NCBI GenBank assembly: GCA_016125225.1
Contig: WGME01000005.1
Location: 62,001 to 126,000 of the forward strand
Origin: a bacterium
Lineage (GTDB): Bacteria > Planctomycetota > Planctomycetia > Planctomycetales > Planctomycetaceae
Direction of reading: 5' to 3'
DNA length: 64,000 bases
The translations under genes and the position numbers were made by a program. This document shows, piece by piece, positions 35,201 through 45,005 of the stretch (its first letter is position 1; each line of letters opens with the position of its first letter). Below the pieces are notes generated by a model. It did not search any database and had not been told where the DNA came from. It was given only the letters and a program-made list of their open reading frames with translations.

Positions 35201-36862
35201 AAGGCGTTGATGCTGGCGGAAGCCTCGAAGATTCCCCTGATCAGCCGGTATATCGTTCGGCGGCTGGCGTCTGATCCTGAGGGCTACGAACCGCTCTTTG
35301 AACGTGTAGCGATGGCCCCTGTCGAACAGCAACGCTGGATGATGGCCGAGGTCGTGGCCGCGTTTGCCGTGCGAGCGGATCTCAAGCAACCGCAATCGTG
35401 GACCAGGACCTATGACGTTCTGATGAAGTCCAACGATGAGCCGCTTCAGCAACAGGCGGAGTTTGTCGCGGTGAAGTTTGGCGATGAGCGTGTCTTTCCC
35501 GCATTGCGAAAATCGCTGCAGGATACGCAACTCTCGGCAGAGCGCCGGCAACTGGCCTTAGCATCGCTGGTCGCGGGGAAAGATCGGGAACTCCCGGCGA
35601 TTCTGCACAAGTTGCTCGATGATCAGGAACTGCGTGCGGCAGGTTTGAATGCCCTCGCGGCGTTTGATGTGCCGACGACGCCAGCTGCCATCATTTCCCG
35701 TTACAAAAACTTCTCACGCGACGATCAGCAACTGGCGATCGCTACCCTGTCGGCTCGCGCAGCCTGGGTGCTCGCCCTGCTCGATGCGATGGAATCTGGG
35801 CAGATTCCGCGTAGCGATTTGACCGCGTTTTCCGTGCGACAGTTGCAGCAGTTGAAAAATGAGCAAGTCACCAAACGGTTGAACGAAGTCTGGGGGACGA
35901 TCCGTTCCACATCCGCCGACAAAGTCGCCGACCTTGCGAAGTACAAAGAGGCTTTAAAGCCCACCGTGCTGGCCGCCGCCAACCTGCCGCACGGTCGCGA
36001 GCTGTTCAATAAAACCTGCGGCACCTGCCACAAGCTGTTTGACGCCGGCAAGTCCATTGGCCCGGATCTCACCGGTTCCAATCGGGCCAATCTCGATTAT
36101 CTGCTCGAAAACCTGCTCGACCCCAGTGCCGTTGTCGGCCGGGCCTATCAGATGACCATTGTGGTGACTGATGATGGCCGCGCGATTAATGGCATCATCA
36201 AGGATGAAACCGATTCTGCGCTGGTCCTGCAGACGCCGACCGATCTGGTTACGGTCGCCAAAAGCAGCATTGAAGACCGCAAGCTCGCGGAGATTTCGCT
36301 GATGCCCGAAGGTCAGTTGAAGACGTTGTCTGCGAATGATGTGCGTGATCTGGTCGGGTATCTCGCCAGCCCCGCACAAGTTCCGCTGCCGGGTGATGGC
36401 CCTTGGCTCGACCCACGGACCGGCAAAGTCGCGGGGGCACTGGAAGGGGAAGACTTGAAGGTGCAGTCGATCACTGGTGGGAATGCCCGGCCGCAGGCGA
36501 TGGGGGCCTTCACGCTGTCTAAATGGAGCGGCAATTCGCATCTCTGGTGGACCGGCGGCAAACCCCAAGATCGTCTGGTCCTGGAGTTTTCCTTGGAAAC
36601 CGCAGGTGACTACGAAGTCGTGGCTGTGATGACGAAGGCCATTGATTACGGCATCATGCGCATGAGTCTCGATGATCAACAGGCCGTTGAGTCGATCGAT
36701 TTCTTTAATAACGGCGTCGTGACAACACCCGTTTTATCACTGGGTGAGCATACTCTGACTGCGGGGACGCATCGGTTGGTCGTGGAAATCACCGGGGCCA
36801 ATCCGAAGGCCGTGAAAGGGTATATGTTTGGCTTGGATTATCTGTCCCTCACACCGCGATAG
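32258..36862 (+). CDS. Giant secreted FG-GAP / PVC dehydrogenase / heme-binding protein
   Basis: About 1534 residues with a signal peptide (MRSRWPFGLSLVFLLSSVVL). Residues about 30-400 hold repeated FG-GAP-like units with acidic loops (DFNGDGWTD, DVNGDGRLD, DVDGDGLND, DMDGDGLKD). Then comes a beta-propeller of the PVC membrane-bound dehydrogenase type (about 430-800), HEAT-like helices (about 800-1230), and the heme-binding domain with CGTCH at about 1254. A sugar-binding-like domain ends the chain. This layout is characteristic of Planctomycetes and Verrucomicrobia, linked to extracellular polysaccharide or alcohol oxidation; the substrate is unknown. ATG 32258 fits the signal peptide. Confidence 0.85.
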   Translation: MRSRWPFGLSLVFLLSSVVLSGAQETRALRTFRKQQLIDRFFTEGAAVGDINHDGQPDLIAGPFWFAGPTFEERHEYYPPKPFDPLGYSDNFFAFTYDFNGDGWTDILIYGFPGLDASWFENPQGKDGYWTRHKVLDVVDNESPMWGDITGDGKPEIIAQNDGYFGYATPDWSKPQEPWTFHKISDKSAGGKFTHGLGFGDVNGDGRLDFLEKSGWWEQPASLEGDPVWKKHAVPFAGPGGAQMYAYDVDGDGLNDVITSLAAHGFGLVWYQQQKSDDGEPKFVAHTITTDKAEDNPYGVKFSQIHAVDLVDMDGDGLKDIVTGKRYWAHGPKGDPEPDAPAVLYWFQLKRGDNGDVDWVPHLIDDNSGVGVQVTAADVSGDGVPDVVVGNKQGVFAHVQQVKQIPKADWELMQPRKKAPMAEGLSPEEAALAMTLPPGFHARLCAGEPDVVQPIAMAFDDRGRLWVAEAFSYPVRVADNEARDRIVIFEDLDGDAKFDKRTVFAEKLNLVSGLQVGFGGVWVGAAPYLLFIPDCDGDDKPDDKPQVLLDGWGYQDTHETLNSFIWGPDGWLYGCHGVFTHSNVGKPGASDAERKKINAGIWRYHPTRHDFEVFAEGTSNPWGVDFNDRGQAFATACVIPHLYHIIQGARYQRQAGQHFNPHTYDDIKTIAKHRHWVGNQWNNADRSASDNIGGGHAHAGAMIYQGGVWPQRYRDQLFMNNIHGARLNQDRLMPQGSGYVGDFAPDFCFANDAWSQWIYLTYGPDGQVTMIDWYDKNQCHHGRNDGHDRTNGRIFKIVYGEHQAVQVNLAAESDAALIDYQTHNNEWYVRHARRLLQERAANGKLDTSTRSALSQRFAAAATTHERLRYLWCLHVTGGLSPELVKQNLLQDDADVRAWTVQLASESGPIDEALRNQFVELASKESTPMVRMYLASALQKLEPVDRFPLATLLVAHAEDAADHNLPLLLWYGIEPSVMVDPAKALMLAEASKIPLISRYIVRRLASDPEGYEPLFERVAMAPVEQQRWMMAEVVAAFAVRADLKQPQSWTRTYDVLMKSNDEPLQQQAEFVAVKFGDERVFPALRKSLQDTQLSAERRQLALASLVAGKDRELPAILHKLLDDQELRAAGLNALAAFDVPTTPAAIISRYKNFSRDDQQLAIATLSARAAWVLALLDAMESGQIPRSDLTAFSVRQLQQLKNEQVTKRLNEVWGTIRSTSADKVADLAKYKEALKPTVLAAANLPHGRELFNKTCGTCHKLFDAGKSIGPDLTGSNRANLDYLLENLLDPSAVVGRAYQMTIVVTDDGRAINGIIKDETDSALVLQTPTDLVTVAKSSIEDRKLAEISLMPEGQLKTLSANDVRDLVGYLASPAQVPLPGDGPWLDPRTGKVAGALEGEDLKVQSITGGNARPQAMGAFTLSKWSGNSHLWWTGGKPQDRLVLEFSLETAGDYEVVAVMTKAIDYGIMRMSLDDQQAVESIDFFNNGVVTTPVLSLGEHTLTAGTHRLVVEITGANPKAVKGYMFGLDYLSLTPR

Positions 36863-36866
36863 CTGG

Positions 36867-38045
36867 TCAGAGGGCAAACGTCGCCGACTGAATGGTGACA
36901 CGCTGCAGGGCCTGATGGTCGATGGTGATCCCTAGACCCGGACCGTGCAACGCCGGTGCGCGGCCACCCAGTCCGAACGTCAGGTCTTTGATAGTCAGCC
37001 GTTCGTGGACCAGATGCCGATCATAGCTCCCTTCGAGATACCGAATGCCAGCCACCGATGTCGCGAAATGTCTGCCGGCTGCAGAGAGAATGCCCGTTTC
37101 CCCGACCTGACAACCGAGTTGGTAGCCCAATCCCGCATGATGAGCCAAGGCGGCAAGTTGTAATGTGGGCAGGAAGCCGCCGCATTTGGAAAGCCGCAGG
37201 TTGAAGAGGTCGCACAAGCCCTCAGCAATGGCCCGGTGGGCATCGAACTCGCAGCAGAGAGATTCATCCAGCATCAGCGGGACACCAATCTGGCCGCGTA
37301 GTGGTGCCAAGCCGCCGACATCCTCGTGTGGCACGGGTTGTTCCAAGGCAGTGATGCCGAACGGTAGCAAGGGAGCCACGCACCGAGGCAATGTTTCACA
37401 CTGCCAGGCTTCATTGGCATCGATGCGTAAGTCGACATTCGAGCCCACGATGTTTCGTACGCGGCGTAACAAGGCGACATCATCGACACCTGTCACGCCG
37501 ACTTTCACTTTGATCTGCTCAAACCCGGACAATCTCATTAACAACGCTCGCCAGCGTTGTTTCCACGGGGTCGCTGCGGTAATTGCGGCCCCATAACGCA
37601 CCTCGGGTAATGATTGACGAATTGCGGCCGTCTCCGGAACGGCTTCCGTCACCGCCGAAAGGGGGACATTCAGCGATCGGCAGACGGCATCGAGCACGCT
37701 GAGTTCTACAGCACAGCGTAAGGAATTCCCCAGGCAGCCACGCTCATCAATAAGTGAACTTGGCAGCCGGAATTCACTGAGCATTGCGATGGCATCGGCC
37801 AGGGATGTCATGGAACTGCCTAGCGTGCTCTTCCACTTCAAATCGGGAAGCATGTCCCAGGCTTGTTCAATGGTCTCTCCGGTCACATACGCTCGTGGCA
37901 GGCCTTCTCCCCAACCGCGGCTGCCATCATCCAGGTGGCAGCAGACCACCAGCGAATCGGTACTGGTTCGCACATGCGAGGCGTGCCTGACCTCTTTCTT
38001 GAGAGGAATGCGGACATGGTGAATGACAAAATCGACGATCCGCAT
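36867..38045 (-). CDS. Enolase-superfamily enzyme (mandelate racemase/muconate cycloisomerase group)
   Basis: A 392-residue protein from ATG 38045 (the frame continues upstream without ribosome site). The catalytic framework is visible: KxK as Lys179 and Lys181 (QIKVKVG), metal ligands Asp209 (RIDANEAW), Glu235 (LEQPVP) and Asp260 (LMLDES), and general-base Lys287 (RLSKCGG). That fits the muconate cycloisomerase-like subgroup, which includes dipeptide epimerases and OSB synthases. The substrate is undetermined. It converges on the giant protein with only four bases between stops. Confidence 0.8.
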   Translation of the reverse strand: MRIVDFVIHHVRIPLKKEVRHASHVRTSTDSLVVCCHLDDGSRGWGEGLPRAYVTGETIEQAWDMLPDLKWKSTLGSSMTSLADAIAMLSEFRLPSSLIDERGCLGNSLRCAVELSVLDAVCRSLNVPLSAVTEAVPETAAIRQSLPEVRYGAAITAATPWKQRWRALLMRLSGFEQIKVKVGVTGVDDVALLRRVRNIVGSNVDLRIDANEAWQCETLPRCVAPLLPFGITALEQPVPHEDVGGLAPLRGQIGVPLMLDESLCCEFDAHRAIAEGLCDLFNLRLSKCGGFLPTLQLAALAHHAGLGYQLGCQVGETGILSAAGRHFATSVAGIRYLEGSYDRHLVHERLTIKDLTFGLGGRAPALHGPGLGITIDHQALQRVTIQSATFAL

Positions 38046-38293
38046 AATCCAGCCACTGCCCCGCGCTGCAACCTCACAATTCAAGCCACTTGCCGATTCT
38101 GTCGTCCAGTGGGGCCACTGGGAAGGATATCGCAGAGGTCGCGCCTCAGAATCGGCAAAATCCGCCACGTTAAGCTGTGCGGCTTATCTCAAATCTTTTA
38201 GCGGATCGGGAAATTCCGACCGACTAGACAATCGATGGGGTGCATCACAGCACACAGAGAGGCCAAGCTCGTTTCCATTGACAGGTTTTGGTA

Positions 38294-39964
38294 ATGCGTG
38301 ATTCTTATTGGACGAATCTGCGACAAGCCGTACTGGAATGGCAACGCTTGATGTGTGGTGCGCTCATTTGCAGCTGCATAGGGGCCGCAATGTTTGCCAG
38401 CCCCATCTATGCACAAGCCCCTATGCCCCCCGCGGAATCACCGGCCACGGCCACGCCGGAACTTCCTGCACCCATGCCCCCCTTGTCGCAGCAACCAGCT
38501 CCGGCCCGTGGGGCCACACGCTCGCCATTTGCCACCACCACGAATTCCAATTTCAACAGTTATCAGCGAGGGAATTCTCTTGTCGCCGGACGCGCGCGGA
38601 CCAAAATGGCCCCGAGCATGATTGGCGATCTGTTCGGAACCACGAATTCGTTGGTCTGCATCTTCCCGTTTGAAACCTCTGCCATTGCCCGCGGAATCGG
38701 CCAGCCCATCATCCAGGGGAATTCATCGGCGCCGATCATCACTGGTCCGGTGGGAAGTTTTCTGGGTGTGAATGTGACCGACAACGGTTTGGGGCTGCCC
38801 GATGCTTCAGGGAATGGCCGGCAGTTCGCCTTCTTGAACAGTCAGTCGCAGCCGTATCCGCAATCGACCTATACCGGACTGGCCGAGGTGAATGCGAATT
38901 CGGCCGTGATCGATGCAGGCCCATTCACGGCCATCCAGACGACGCAGTTCGTGAACCCGGATGGCAATTTGCCCAATGATGTGGGCAATCAGTTGTTTAA
39001 CATCGTCGGGCAACCAGAAATCATCAGCATTCCCAGCCCGAGTTCCGCCACCGTCGTGGGACGTTCAAAGCTGGCAGAGAACGGTAGCCCAATTCCGCGT
39101 GATCGTGTTTTCTTCAATTACAGCTACTTTGATAACGCGGCGCTAACATCGGGTGGTGTTGCGGTCCATCGTTTTACGCCCGGTTTTGAAAAGACGTTCA
39201 ACAATGGCTACGGCTCAATTGAATTTCGTGCCCCCTTCGCCAGTACGCTCAATTCCGATCTTTTGACCGATGGATCAAGCAATGGCGGCGATGCGGAATT
39301 CGGCAACATCACCACTTATTTCAAGCATTTGATTTATCTGGATGACTACTGGGCTCATTCCGTAGGTGTCGGTGTGTCGGCCCCCACAGCAGATGATGTG
39401 CGATTAAAGACTCCCACGGGAGCCACGTTGCTGCAGATTCGCAACGACTCGTTCCATGTGCTGCCCTTCTTCGGCTCACTGTTCACACCCACCGAGGAGT
39501 TATTTATCCAGGGGATGATTCAATATGACATCGACACACGTGGCAACCGCGTGGAAGTTGCCAACCTGGATTCCGGCGGACTGCCGACGAACGAGTTCCA
39601 GAGCCTTGGCCGGGCGACCGATGCCATGTTCATCTACTGGAGCCTGAGCGCCGGCTATTGGGTGTATCGCGATCCGGACGCACAGGGGCTGTTGACGGGC
39701 CTGGCACCGATGGTCGAACTGCACTACAACCAGTCGCTGCAAGCCGATGACGTGCTGACCGGATTGGATAACGCTGGCAACCTGTACCAGATTGGGGCGG
39801 GTGTAGGCAGCTTACAGGTGCTCAACCTCACGATGGGCGCTACTGCCGTGATTGGTCGTAGTGGCACCCTGTCGATGGCTTATGTCACTCCAATCGGTAA
39901 CAGTGCCGATCAGCAGTTTAATGGCGAACTGCGTGTCTTCTTCAACTGGTACTTCGGTCAATAG
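38294..39964 (+). CDS. Secreted, beta-rich hypothetical protein
   Basis: A 556-residue protein with a signal peptide (LMCGALICSCIGAAMFASPI, then AQA) and a Pro-rich segment to about residue 90. The remainder is beta-rich with aromatic endings typical of outer-membrane barrels (FFNYSYFDN, WSLSAGYWVYRD, FFNWYFGQ at the very C-terminus). The final Tyr-Phe pattern supports a barrel-like fold. It has no obvious transporter motif. It converges on the pump gene at 39981. Confidence 0.55.
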   Translation: MRDSYWTNLRQAVLEWQRLMCGALICSCIGAAMFASPIYAQAPMPPAESPATATPELPAPMPPLSQQPAPARGATRSPFATTTNSNFNSYQRGNSLVAGRARTKMAPSMIGDLFGTTNSLVCIFPFETSAIARGIGQPIIQGNSSAPIITGPVGSFLGVNVTDNGLGLPDASGNGRQFAFLNSQSQPYPQSTYTGLAEVNANSAVIDAGPFTAIQTTQFVNPDGNLPNDVGNQLFNIVGQPEIISIPSPSSATVVGRSKLAENGSPIPRDRVFFNYSYFDNAALTSGGVAVHRFTPGFEKTFNNGYGSIEFRAPFASTLNSDLLTDGSSNGGDAEFGNITTYFKHLIYLDDYWAHSVGVGVSAPTADDVRLKTPTGATLLQIRNDSFHVLPFFGSLFTPTEELFIQGMIQYDIDTRGNRVEVANLDSGGLPTNEFQSLGRATDAMFIYWSLSAGYWVYRDPDAQGLLTGLAPMVELHYNQSLQADDVLTGLDNAGNLYQIGAGVGSLQVLNLTMGATAVIGRSGTLSMAYVTPIGNSADQQFNGELRVFFNWYFGQ

Positions 39965-39980
39965 AATCGTCAGGCAGTCA

Positions 39981-42900
39981 TTAACTGACCGGTTGCAGAT
40001 CGGCCGGGGTTGTCGTGGTGGTGGACGGGCCGTCATCCAGTCCCAGGTCGTCATCTACGTCCGGTTTGCGATCCAGTAATCGGAAGATCCAGGCTTCGGC
40101 TTCCAGGGTTAAAGTGAACGCCGCCGGAATCAGGAAGAGGGTGAAGATCGTAGAGATCAACAGCCCGCCGAGCACGACACTTCCCAGACCGCGATAAAGT
40201 TCGCTACCGGCACCGGGGAAGAGCACCAGCGGTAACAGGCCGAGCACCGTTGTCATGGTCGTCATGAACATCGGGCGGATACGGGAACGCACACCCTCGA
40301 TGACTGCTTCCTTGGCATTCACCCCATCCTGACGGATCAATTGCAACGCCTGGTCCACAATCAGAATCGCATTATTCACCACGGTTCCGATGAGAATCAC
40401 GAAGCCCAACATGGTGAGCACGTCCAGAGCTTGCGGCGGTTGTCCCTGCCACATTAAGTAGACGCCGAGCAGTTTAAGACCCACGAGGCCGCCGACCGCA
40501 CCCAATGGCACGCTGAAAATAATAACGAACGGATAGACCCAGGATTCATACAACGCTGCCATCAGCAGGTAGGTAATGAGCAGCGCCAGAATGACATTGA
40601 ATCGCAAGGCATTCCATGTGTTATTCAGCTTGTCTGCCGTACCGGCCAGACTGATGCGGTAGCCTCCATCGAGCGCCCCACTGGCTTCCAGCGGGCCGAC
40701 GACCTTGTTCTGAATAATGCTCAAGGCCTCTTCCAGAGCCATTGTTGGTGGTGGAGTCACAGCGACAGTAATGGCACGTTCCCGCTCACGGTGATTCACC
40801 TGTTCGGGACCACTGGATAGCTTCACATCAGCCAGAGCGGCCAAGGGGATCAGTTGGCCCGTGCGTGTGGCGATGGGCAAGGATGCGATATCCTGAGTCT
40901 GTTTGGCGAACTCATCCCGACCACGAATCGAGAGATCGATTTTGTCAGCCCCGAGGTAATAATCACTGGCATAGGCCCCATCGACGAGGGCATCGACGGT
41001 ATAACCAAGGTCGGCCGCGCTCAGTCCCATTTCGGCACTTTGCAGCAACTTCGGTGTGACATGAATTTCCGGGCTTGAGAGATCGAGGCTGGGCACCGGG
41101 CGAGCTTGCGCGTCGGGAATCAGGGCAAAGATCGGTAGCAGGCCATCGGGTGTTCCGGGAGGATCGCCGCCGAGAATCCGGCCGCCAAGTTGGACCAGTT
41201 TGGGAAGATCCGGGCCGGTAATTTCGATGTCGATTGTTCGACCGGCGACCAAGCCTTGAGAGAACAAGCTGGATTGGAACGCCACCGCGAATGTTCCCGG
41301 CAATTTCGCTCCCAAGGAACGAACCAGCGGAATGAGTTCCGCAGCTCGGGTGGGATCGAGCGACCGCACCCCAATGAAGACCTGCCGCCCGCGTGCGACA
41401 AAGAAGAAGTCACCAATCACAGGTGTCTTCCCATCGGTCACTTTGGGGTCGTCAGCGTCCACATCCCAATAGGGGCGGAGTTCGTTTTCGGCGAACTGGC
41501 CCATTTCGGTCAGTTCGTCGAGGTTGTAACCGGGGGGAGGCAGAAGAATCCCGAAGACCAGGTTGCGGTTCCCGTTCGGCAGATATTCGACCTGGGGCCA
41601 CATCGTCCAGGTCGCGAAGCCACATGCTGCCACCAAGATGCAAATGGTTGCAAGGCGAGTGAACACACTGCGCTGAATCAGTTGATTTAATCCCGTGACC
41701 GCTGCAGTGAACCAGGAACCAATCTGTGCAATCACGGCCGCAAGACCGTGGAATTTTTCTTCCCCATGGACCGTTCCCTTGGGATCAGGAATGCCCCGAA
41801 TCTTACCGTCGACCCGTCGCAGGCCGCGTCCCATGATGCGGGAAGCCGCTACCGGAATCACTACCACAGAAACGATTAGTGACAGTCCCACGGCGGCACT
41901 AATCGCAAGGGCAATATCGCGGAAGAGTTGTCCGGCTTCCTCCTGTACGAAGATGACCGGCAGAAACACCGCAATCGTGGTCAGAGTTGACGCCGTAACG
42001 GCTCCCCACACCTCCTGAGTGCCACGGACCGTCGCGGTCAGTGGATCTTCACCATGCTGATAGCGTGTGTAAATGTTTTCGAGGACCACCACGGCATTAT
42101 CGACGAGCATACCGACGGCGAACGCCAGTCCCGCCAGACTGATGACATTCAATGTCCGTCCGAGAACCGCGAGGATCAGGAAGGTCGCCACGATACTGGT
42201 AGGAATCGCAAGCCCGATCACCAAAGCACCACGGGCAAACCAGAAGCCGGAAAGAATGATGAGGCCCAGACAGATGGCGAAGAACCACGGTGAAATGTAA
42301 ACCGAGGCTACGCCGCTGGCGAGAATCGCCGGTGCTAATACCAGCGTACGGTGATTGAGATGCAGAAAGATCATTAGCACGGTCATCGTCAAAGCACCGC
42401 CGAGAAAGATGTTCTCGCGTACGAGACCGATGGCCGAGTAGATGTATTCTGTTTCGTCATAGACCTGTGTCAGTTCCAGGCCACGTGTTTTCAGAATTCC
42501 GTTGTTCAATCGGTCATTGGTTTCGCGCAAGCCGTCCATCACATCCAGCACGTTGGCACCATCCTCACGCAGGCAGTTGATGGCAATGCTCGATGAACCA
42601 AAACGGCGGACCAGTCCATCGGGCTTCTTGTAGCCCATCTGGACAGAAGCGACATCGCTGACATAAACCGGTTTGCCATCGCGAACCGCGAGCAGTTGGC
42701 GTTCCACCTGTTCTGGTGAGCGAAACTGGCCGAGTGTCCGCACGACCCAGCGCCGTTTGCCTTCCCAGAAATCGCCCCCCGAAGTGTCTTCGTTCTGGCC
42801 CCGCAAAACCGCCCGGACGTCGCCGATGGTCAGTTGTCGGGCTGCGAGCAGTTCCGGGTCGACGACGACCTGTAATTCATCTTCCAGACCGCCGATCACA

Positions 42901-43580
42901 TTCGAATTGGCCACCCCATTCACGCGTTCAAATGTGGCTTCGATGTAATCCTCAGCGAAGCGACGCATTTTCGTAACGTCTTCAATGGTCGGCAGCAACG
43001 CCTTGGCTTCCGGATGTTCGTCTGCCAGATTTCGCAGCCGCAACATTGCCAGACCTGGGTTATGGCAATGGCGGACGCGCTCGAGCGGTTCGACCAGTTC
43101 AGGATGCTCGCTGGAAAATTTGTCAAAGGCGGCATCGTCAGGGAGCCGGGCACTCAGGATGAACCAGGCAATCGGCGAGTTCGAAGAGTTCGATGTGCTG
43201 ATGACTGGCTGATCGGCGTTTTCAGGATAGGCTGGCACCTGTTGCAGGCGACTGTTCACCTTGAGCAGCGCCTCTTCCATATTGGTCCCGATGGCGAATT
43301 CCAGGGTGATGGTCCCTGAAGAATCTTTGCTCTCGGAAGAGAGTTTCGTAACACCCTCCACACTCTTAAGCTGCTCTTCCTGTTCCTGAATGATCTCCTG
43401 TTCCACCTCCTGCGGACTGGCCCCGGGCCAACGCGTTTCGATGGTCAGGGTCGGAATCTGCACTTCGGGGGTCAGCTGCATCGGCATCGAAAACAGGCCG
43501 ATGATGCCAAACATGGCCACCAGCAAGACCCCGACCGTCACCTTCACCGGGTTGACGACGAATGATTCAACCAGAGACAT
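39981..43580 (-). CDS. RND-family multidrug efflux pump (AcrB-like)
   Basis: A 1199-residue inner-membrane pump of the HAE1 type, somewhat longer than classical AcrB (about 1050). The N-terminus reads VNPVKVTVGVLLVAMFGIIG, then periplasmic domains; the helix with AFAVGMLVDNAVVVLENIYT carries the proton-relay position, and the C-terminal half repeats the layout (FVILIGTVVNNAILIVDQAL). The extra length lies largely in the first periplasmic loop. It is downstream of the adaptor and MarR genes on the same strand. No TolC-like outer channel is nearby. Confidence 0.9.
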   Translation of the reverse strand: MSLVESFVVNPVKVTVGVLLVAMFGIIGLFSMPMQLTPEVQIPTLTIETRWPGASPQEVEQEIIQEQEEQLKSVEGVTKLSSESKDSSGTITLEFAIGTNMEEALLKVNSRLQQVPAYPENADQPVISTSNSSNSPIAWFILSARLPDDAAFDKFSSEHPELVEPLERVRHCHNPGLAMLRLRNLADEHPEAKALLPTIEDVTKMRRFAEDYIEATFERVNGVANSNVIGGLEDELQVVVDPELLAARQLTIGDVRAVLRGQNEDTSGGDFWEGKRRWVVRTLGQFRSPEQVERQLLAVRDGKPVYVSDVASVQMGYKKPDGLVRRFGSSSIAINCLREDGANVLDVMDGLRETNDRLNNGILKTRGLELTQVYDETEYIYSAIGLVRENIFLGGALTMTVLMIFLHLNHRTLVLAPAILASGVASVYISPWFFAICLGLIILSGFWFARGALVIGLAIPTSIVATFLILAVLGRTLNVISLAGLAFAVGMLVDNAVVVLENIYTRYQHGEDPLTATVRGTQEVWGAVTASTLTTIAVFLPVIFVQEEAGQLFRDIALAISAAVGLSLIVSVVVIPVAASRIMGRGLRRVDGKIRGIPDPKGTVHGEEKFHGLAAVIAQIGSWFTAAVTGLNQLIQRSVFTRLATICILVAACGFATWTMWPQVEYLPNGNRNLVFGILLPPPGYNLDELTEMGQFAENELRPYWDVDADDPKVTDGKTPVIGDFFFVARGRQVFIGVRSLDPTRAAELIPLVRSLGAKLPGTFAVAFQSSLFSQGLVAGRTIDIEITGPDLPKLVQLGGRILGGDPPGTPDGLLPIFALIPDAQARPVPSLDLSSPEIHVTPKLLQSAEMGLSAADLGYTVDALVDGAYASDYYLGADKIDLSIRGRDEFAKQTQDIASLPIATRTGQLIPLAALADVKLSSGPEQVNHRERERAITVAVTPPPTMALEEALSIIQNKVVGPLEASGALDGGYRISLAGTADKLNNTWNALRFNVILALLITYLLMAALYESWVYPFVIIFSVPLGAVGGLVGLKLLGVYLMWQGQPPQALDVLTMLGFVILIGTVVNNAILIVDQALQLIRQDGVNAKEAVIEGVRSRIRPMFMTTMTTVLGLLPLVLFPGAGSELYRGLGSVVLGGLLISTIFTLFLIPAAFTLTLEAEAWIFRLLDRKPDVDDDLGLDDGPSTTTTTPADLQPVS

Positions 43581-43670
43581 GGAAAGATCCTGTGGGCTCG
43601 GCCATCATGGGCCGGGCGTTATGACCTGACAGAAAAGATCGGTGCAGAGCCACACCCTCTGGTGCAGTGT

Positions 43671-45005
43671 CTATTGAGCCGATTCGGTTACGCTATCCGG
43701 TTGATCTTCGCGAAGAATCGAGACCGAGGCCCCCGGACGGAGCCGCTCATTTCCCAGAACTACCACGCGGTCATCGGCTTTGAGATCGGCCTTCACCTCC
43801 AGCCATTTGCCGCTGGCAATGCCGATTTCGACGGGGACTGGCTTGACGGAAAGTGCTGGTCCCGCGTTTGCAGCCGCATCTTTAGCGGGGGGAACTTCAA
43901 CCACAACGTAAACCATCGGGGCTGGACCACCGAAGACTACGGCGTCTTTGGGGACCAGTAACGAATCTCGCGACTGGCCGACCGGCAACGTGACGCGAGC
44001 CAGCATGCCCGATTTCAAGACCGGGCCATCTTCACGAATGATGTTCTTCACACGAATCTTGACCGGGAAGGTACGCGACTTCACATCGCCCTGCGGAGAA
44101 ATGCGAACCACTTCGCCCACATAAACTGGTGGGTTCAACGCTGGGATTTCGACTTTGACGGGCATGCCCAGCCGCACATGATCAATTTGTGCGTCGAGCA
44201 CGTGAGCTTCGATTTCGACTTCGTCCAAGTAAACGATTTCTGCAACGACCTGTCCGCGAGTCACCCATTCCCCTAACTCCGTTCGTTTCATTACAACGTA
44301 TCCGTCGAACGGGGCAATCATGGTGTGCTTGCGGAGTTGGTCTTTCAGTTGCTGGACCAGTTCTCGCTGGGCATCGCAACGGGCCTGGGCCTGTACGATT
44401 TTTTCTTCGCGCGGCCCTTTCATCGCCAGTTGATAATCCTGCATGTTGGCCTGCAGATTGCGTTCGGCCGTGACCGCCGCCGATAGATACTCTTCCAGTT
44501 GCTCTTGAGTCAGTGTGCGGCCCTGCTCGACCAGTTGCTCGGCACGTTTGAAACGCCCTTGAGCGAAATCATTCACCGCTTCCGCGGCTTCCATCCGGGC
44601 TTTTGCCTGAGCAATTTCTTCAGGACGGGAGCCGTTCTTGAGTTCCCGTAGCTCTTCCTCATGCAGACGCAGTTCCGCTTCGGCAGCGGAGACCTGGAGG
44701 CTGATAGTTTCGGTGAGCAAGCGGCAGAGGGGCTGGGTCTTGCTGACCCGATCGCCAATTTCGATAGGGTACTCGGTAACACGGCCATCAACGGCGCTAC
44801 CGACGGCACTCATTTTGACGGGCATGACCGTGCCCACAAAACTTTGCCCGCTGGCGACATTCCGTTGTTGAACGCGGGTGACAACGACCGGAGAGGCCGG
44901 GGCCTGTGCCCATGCCGAACTGGCCAATTCCGCTTGGGCTGCGCACAGAAGAATCACTGTCATCCACCTGCTGGAAGGTGGTCGCTTACATTGCATGGTT
45001 TTCAT
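43671..45005 (-). CDS. RND efflux adaptor (membrane-fusion protein)
   Basis: A 444-residue protein with a signal segment (WMTVILLCAAQAELASS) and the adaptor plan: a lipoyl half (VVTRVQQRNVASGQSFVGTV), a long coiled coil rich in Glu/Ala/Arg (AEAELRLHEEELRELKN, then QLVQQLKDQLRK), the second lipoyl half (TMIAPFDGYVVMKRTELGEW), and a beta-barrel (KVEIPALNPPVYVGEV). It bridges the pump and an outer channel. It overlaps the MarR gene by four bases and precedes the pump with a 90-base gap. Confidence 0.9.
   Translation of the reverse strand: MKTMQCKRPPSSRWMTVILLCAAQAELASSAWAQAPASPVVVTRVQQRNVASGQSFVGTVMPVKMSAVGSAVDGRVTEYPIEIGDRVSKTQPLCRLLTETISLQVSAAEAELRLHEEELRELKNGSRPEEIAQAKARMEAAEAVNDFAQGRFKRAEQLVEQGRTLTQEQLEEYLSAAVTAERNLQANMQDYQLAMKGPREEKIVQAQARCDAQRELVQQLKDQLRKHTMIAPFDGYVVMKRTELGEWVTRGQVVAEIVYLDEVEIEAHVLDAQIDHVRLGMPVKVEIPALNPPVYVGEVVRISPQGDVKSRTFPVKIRVKNIIREDGPVLKSGMLARVTLPVGQSRDSLLVPKDAVVFGGPAPMVYVVVEVPPAKDAAANAGPALSVKPVPVEIGIASGKWLEVKADLKADDRVVVLGNERLRPGASVSILREDQPDSVTESAQ

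Noticed and set aside
35954-36679. Minus-strand open frame of 241 codons
   Set aside because: It is antisense to the heme-binding part, where CGTCH and its context are convincing.
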